Part shown: positions 61,885 to 64,000 of the stretch, in pieces
Numbering within the stretch: position 1 is the first letter of the stretch
Layout of the letters: every line of letters begins with the position of its first letter
Source: Epinephelus fuscoguttatus
Taxonomy: Eukaryota > Chordata > Actinopteri > Perciformes > Serranidae
Direction of reading: 5' to 3'
DNA length: 64,000 nt
Assembly: GCF_011397635.1 (NCBI RefSeq)
Contig: NC_064767.1
Coordinates: 22,494,537-22,558,536, forward strand
Program-made: the position numbers and the translations under genes
Notes under the pieces: generated by a model
Database searches by the model: none
What the model was told of the DNA's origin: nothing
Seen by the model: the letters and a program-made list of their open reading frames with translations, nothing else

Positions 61885-61956
61885 TATCTCCTATGTAGGA
61901 GATATTTTTCTGGGAGTTACTATCTCTTATGTAAACAAATTCTCCTATGTAGGAGA
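61885..61956. repeat. Two copies of a palindromic tctcctatgtaggaga motif
   Basis: A perfect 20 bp palindrome with a 2 bp centre, tatctcctatgtaggagata, lies at 61885-61904. A 16 bp version lies at 61941-61956. Further half-copies (tatctcctatctcctatta) precede them. See findings. Confidence 0.8.
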
Positions 61957-62029
61957 TAATATCCCCTAGATGTAGAAATGACTGGGAGATAATATATGCT
62001 TAAACCTAGGTTTTGGCCAGGATTGCCCA

Positions 62030-62245
62030 CAAAAATAAATAAATATATTAATAAATAAAAATTCACATTCGCCTCTGTAGTATACACCCAAATAAATAAA
62101 TAAATAAATACATTTTAAAAAATCACTTCCGTAGTATAAAACCTATATTGTTAAGAATAAATACATATAAATAAATAAATAAAAATTCACATGGCCTCTT
62201 AGGGCTTCTGTAGTATACCACCCATATTATTGAATTAATTAATAA
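62030..62245. repeat. Three-copy degenerate tandem repeat with TAAA tracts
   Basis: Three copies of a 60-85 bp unit, each made of an (aataaata)n tract, then ttcacat or tcactt, then ctgtagtatac or cgtagtataa and acc. The copies begin near 62032, 62090 and 62157. No gene. Confidence 0.75.
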
Positions 62246-63689
62246 ATAAATAACTGTAACAAGCAAACTCTGGAAACTATCTGAAACAAAAACTGAACTG
62301 AAAAACGGAATTAAACACTGACAAAACTGAAGAACTAAAAAAAAAAAAAGAAGTTTCATTCTGTAAGGGAATCAACGTAGTACTCAAACATGTTTCCAGT
62401 TTTGTGTGTTTGAATGTGTGAGTGTGAGTGTGTTTGTGTGTGTGTAATCACACTCAAACTGGTGTATGACCACTTGCTGTGCTTCCCTCCGATGTTTGTC
62501 TGCAAACACAGTGAAGTTATCATCCTCTCCCTCTCCACCTCTCATCCCACTTCTCTAGAGGCCTTTTTCTGTTGTTACACTGTTTGATATCTTCATTCTG
62601 ACAATAAATTGTAGAAGTGTGTGAAGGGCTTTCCCTTAAACCACACAAAAATCAAGACTCAAGGTAAATGAATACTGACAACTTCCATCATCCGAGTTTG
62701 GACCTATAATATTCACTTATTCACTGCCACAGCTAAAATGTTTCCAAATGTCAAATGCAATAGTGCTCAGTTTCTCTGACTTATTTGGCTGTAAGCAGTG
62801 ATTTTCCATGCCTTTCAACGCTAGCAGTCAGAGTCAGATTCCTCACATTTCTCTGTGCCGCTACCCTGTAGAGCTATATAGGTTTGATGCTTTTTTGGCC
62901 CACATGGGTTAGATCTTTAGAGAACATTTGAACAGCTCTATTGTTTGTTGTGTGTTTGTTCTTTCCATATAATTAGAAACATGTGTACCATCTTCGGAAA
63001 TGTGCGCTGAACACACAAAACTTTAACCAGGGGACCTCTGCACACCAGGGACCTTGCCCACTGGGCAATTAGCTTTATGGGCATATCACAGATTTGCAGT
63101 AAACTCAAGTAGTAGAGAAGGAATCAGTGGTGATGACGTGCTGAAATAAATTGCTTAAGTAATCATACTAAGGCTCAAAAGGGGACAGACAATAATGCGG
63201 AGAGATAAACTTGTTATTTAAAATCTGGTGTGTCAAAGCTTATTTCAGGGAAGAGGATGAAAAGATTATGATTTATAGAGTGAATCAAAGTTTAGACAAG
63301 AGGGTCAAGGCCGAGAGAGTCAGCGAGTAACACAAAGCCGGGTGTTAAAGGTTATGTCAAGATCTAAGTTCAAAACTCTCTCTTCCTGTCAGAATATTGA
63401 GAAATACTTTGGATGTTCTGGGAACAGGAAGCAACTCAACACTTCTTGCCAACTCTACACTTACATGATGTACAGAAGGTTGAACCCCTGCAGTGTTTAA
63501 TGATGGTGTCAAGTAAAGTGGGTAAGTAAAAGGATGTTGCCGACGACATAAATAAATCACTTACAGAAAAAAATGGCCATTTCACAGGAATGTGGTATTT
63601 TACAGCTAATACATTTTGAGTATCCCGCTGCCAAACATTTGTCTTTTATTTTACCAACACGTTTAGGGAGCTTTCATGCAGTTCACTTG

Positions 63690-63835
63690 AATTTTTTAAG
63701 TTATTTTTACAGCTTTTTTGCCTTTAATTGATAGAACAGTTGTTTTAGTGCAAAAGGGGGAGAAAGAAGGAAGAATGACATGCAGCAAAGGGCCGTAGTT
63801 GAACCCGCAGCTGCTGCAGCGTGGACAAAGCTCTC
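63690..63835 (+). mobile_element. SINE-like fragment
   Basis: A poly-T-rich start with gcctttaattgatagaac, then gaatgacatgcagcaaaggg and ggccgtagttgaacccgcag, matches the layout of a repeat very common in percomorph genomes. Its 'gttgaaccc' resembles a decayed tRNA-type B box. It is assigned from memory and degraded. Confidence 0.45.
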
Positions 63836-64000
63836 AGTTGAAAATTTAGTTGTTGATGATGCTGTTTGGTGAAAACATGCCCAAATACTCACTCTTTATG
63901 AGCTACATAAGATGGCCCGATCTTGTTTATTGTTGTAAAACAGTGAAGATCATGCATGTGTGTTTGTTTAATCATATTTAAAGGGACACTGCGTAACATT

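Larger units (their letters stand above)
57076..64000. other. Gene-free region beyond ercc6
   Basis: I find no exon of slc18a3, chat or any other gene here on either strand. Open frames are short and low-complexity or unrelated to known proteins. Composition is plain AT-rich, with TG runs (for example 60782-60810 and 61340-61370), small repeats at 61.9-62.3 kb, and repeat fragments at the right edge. The cholinergic locus normally follows ercc6, so this may be its upstream flank. Confidence 0.5.

Noticed and set aside
63690-63835. tRNA gene
   Set aside because: Only a decayed B-box-like string is present. There is no A box or cloverleaf, so a SINE remnant is more likely. No other tRNA or rRNA was seen in the window.
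56300-64000. slc18a3 or chat exons expected after ercc6
   Set aside because: Both strands were read for transporter membrane segments and choline acetyltransferase motifs, and none were found. The genes are probably beyond the window.

Overview
The window is a piece of a teleost fish chromosome, most likely a spiny-rayed (percomorph) species. The genes are spliced vertebrate genes with GT-AG introns. The introns are short, CA/TG microsatellites are dense, and several dispersed repeats resemble families I know from percomorph genomes. The species cannot be named from the sequence.

Four protein-coding genes are present, all on the minus strand, in the order vstm4 - cefip (C10orf71) - drgx - ercc6. 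This is the gene order of human 10q11.23. I read every coding exon and splice junction by eye. vstm4 (1636-10963, 8 coding exons, 355 aa) is a single-pass Ig V-set membrane protein. cefip (13345-25227) is one uninterrupted coding exon of 3960 codons for the cardiac-enriched FHL2-interacting protein, much enlarged by glutamate/arginine/glutamine-rich tandem repeats. drgx (33102-37475, 6 coding exons, 308 aa) is the paired-like dorsal root ganglia homeobox gene. ercc6 (39918-55547, 21 coding exons, 1451 aa) is the CSB SWI2/SNF2 ATPase of transcription-coupled repair. All four models are complete and in frame.

Region by region: 1-1.6 kb is dispersed repeat plus the vstm4 3' UTR. 1.6-11 kb is vstm4, with an L1-like remnant and a second dispersed repeat in its introns. 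11-13.3 kb is intergenic. 13.3-28.4 kb is cefip, with a candidate non-coding first exon behind a TATA/MEF2-like box and a TTAA-flanked MITE in its 5' intron. 28.4-33 kb is intergenic. 33-37.7 kb is drgx, with microsatellites on its upstream side. 38-39.3 kb is a GC-rich, possibly regulatory spacer. 39.3-56.2 kb is ercc6. 56.2-64 kb has no gene I can recognise. It opens with two divergent CTCF-like motifs and then holds repeats. By synteny the cholinergic locus (slc18a3/chat) should lie beyond 64 kb.

The genes do not form one pathway. They cover an adhesion/signalling membrane protein, a Z-disc protein, a sensory-neuron transcription factor and a DNA-repair ATPase. Their conserved linkage could reflect long-range drgx regulatory DNA lying inside its neighbours. 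I did not find an evident new system. The best leads are the two-tiered tandem repeat that lengthens cefip, dinucleotide repeats built into two ercc6 splice sites, the divergent CTCF-like pair beside the ercc6 promoter, the ITIM/ITSM-like tail of vstm4, and the repeat elements.
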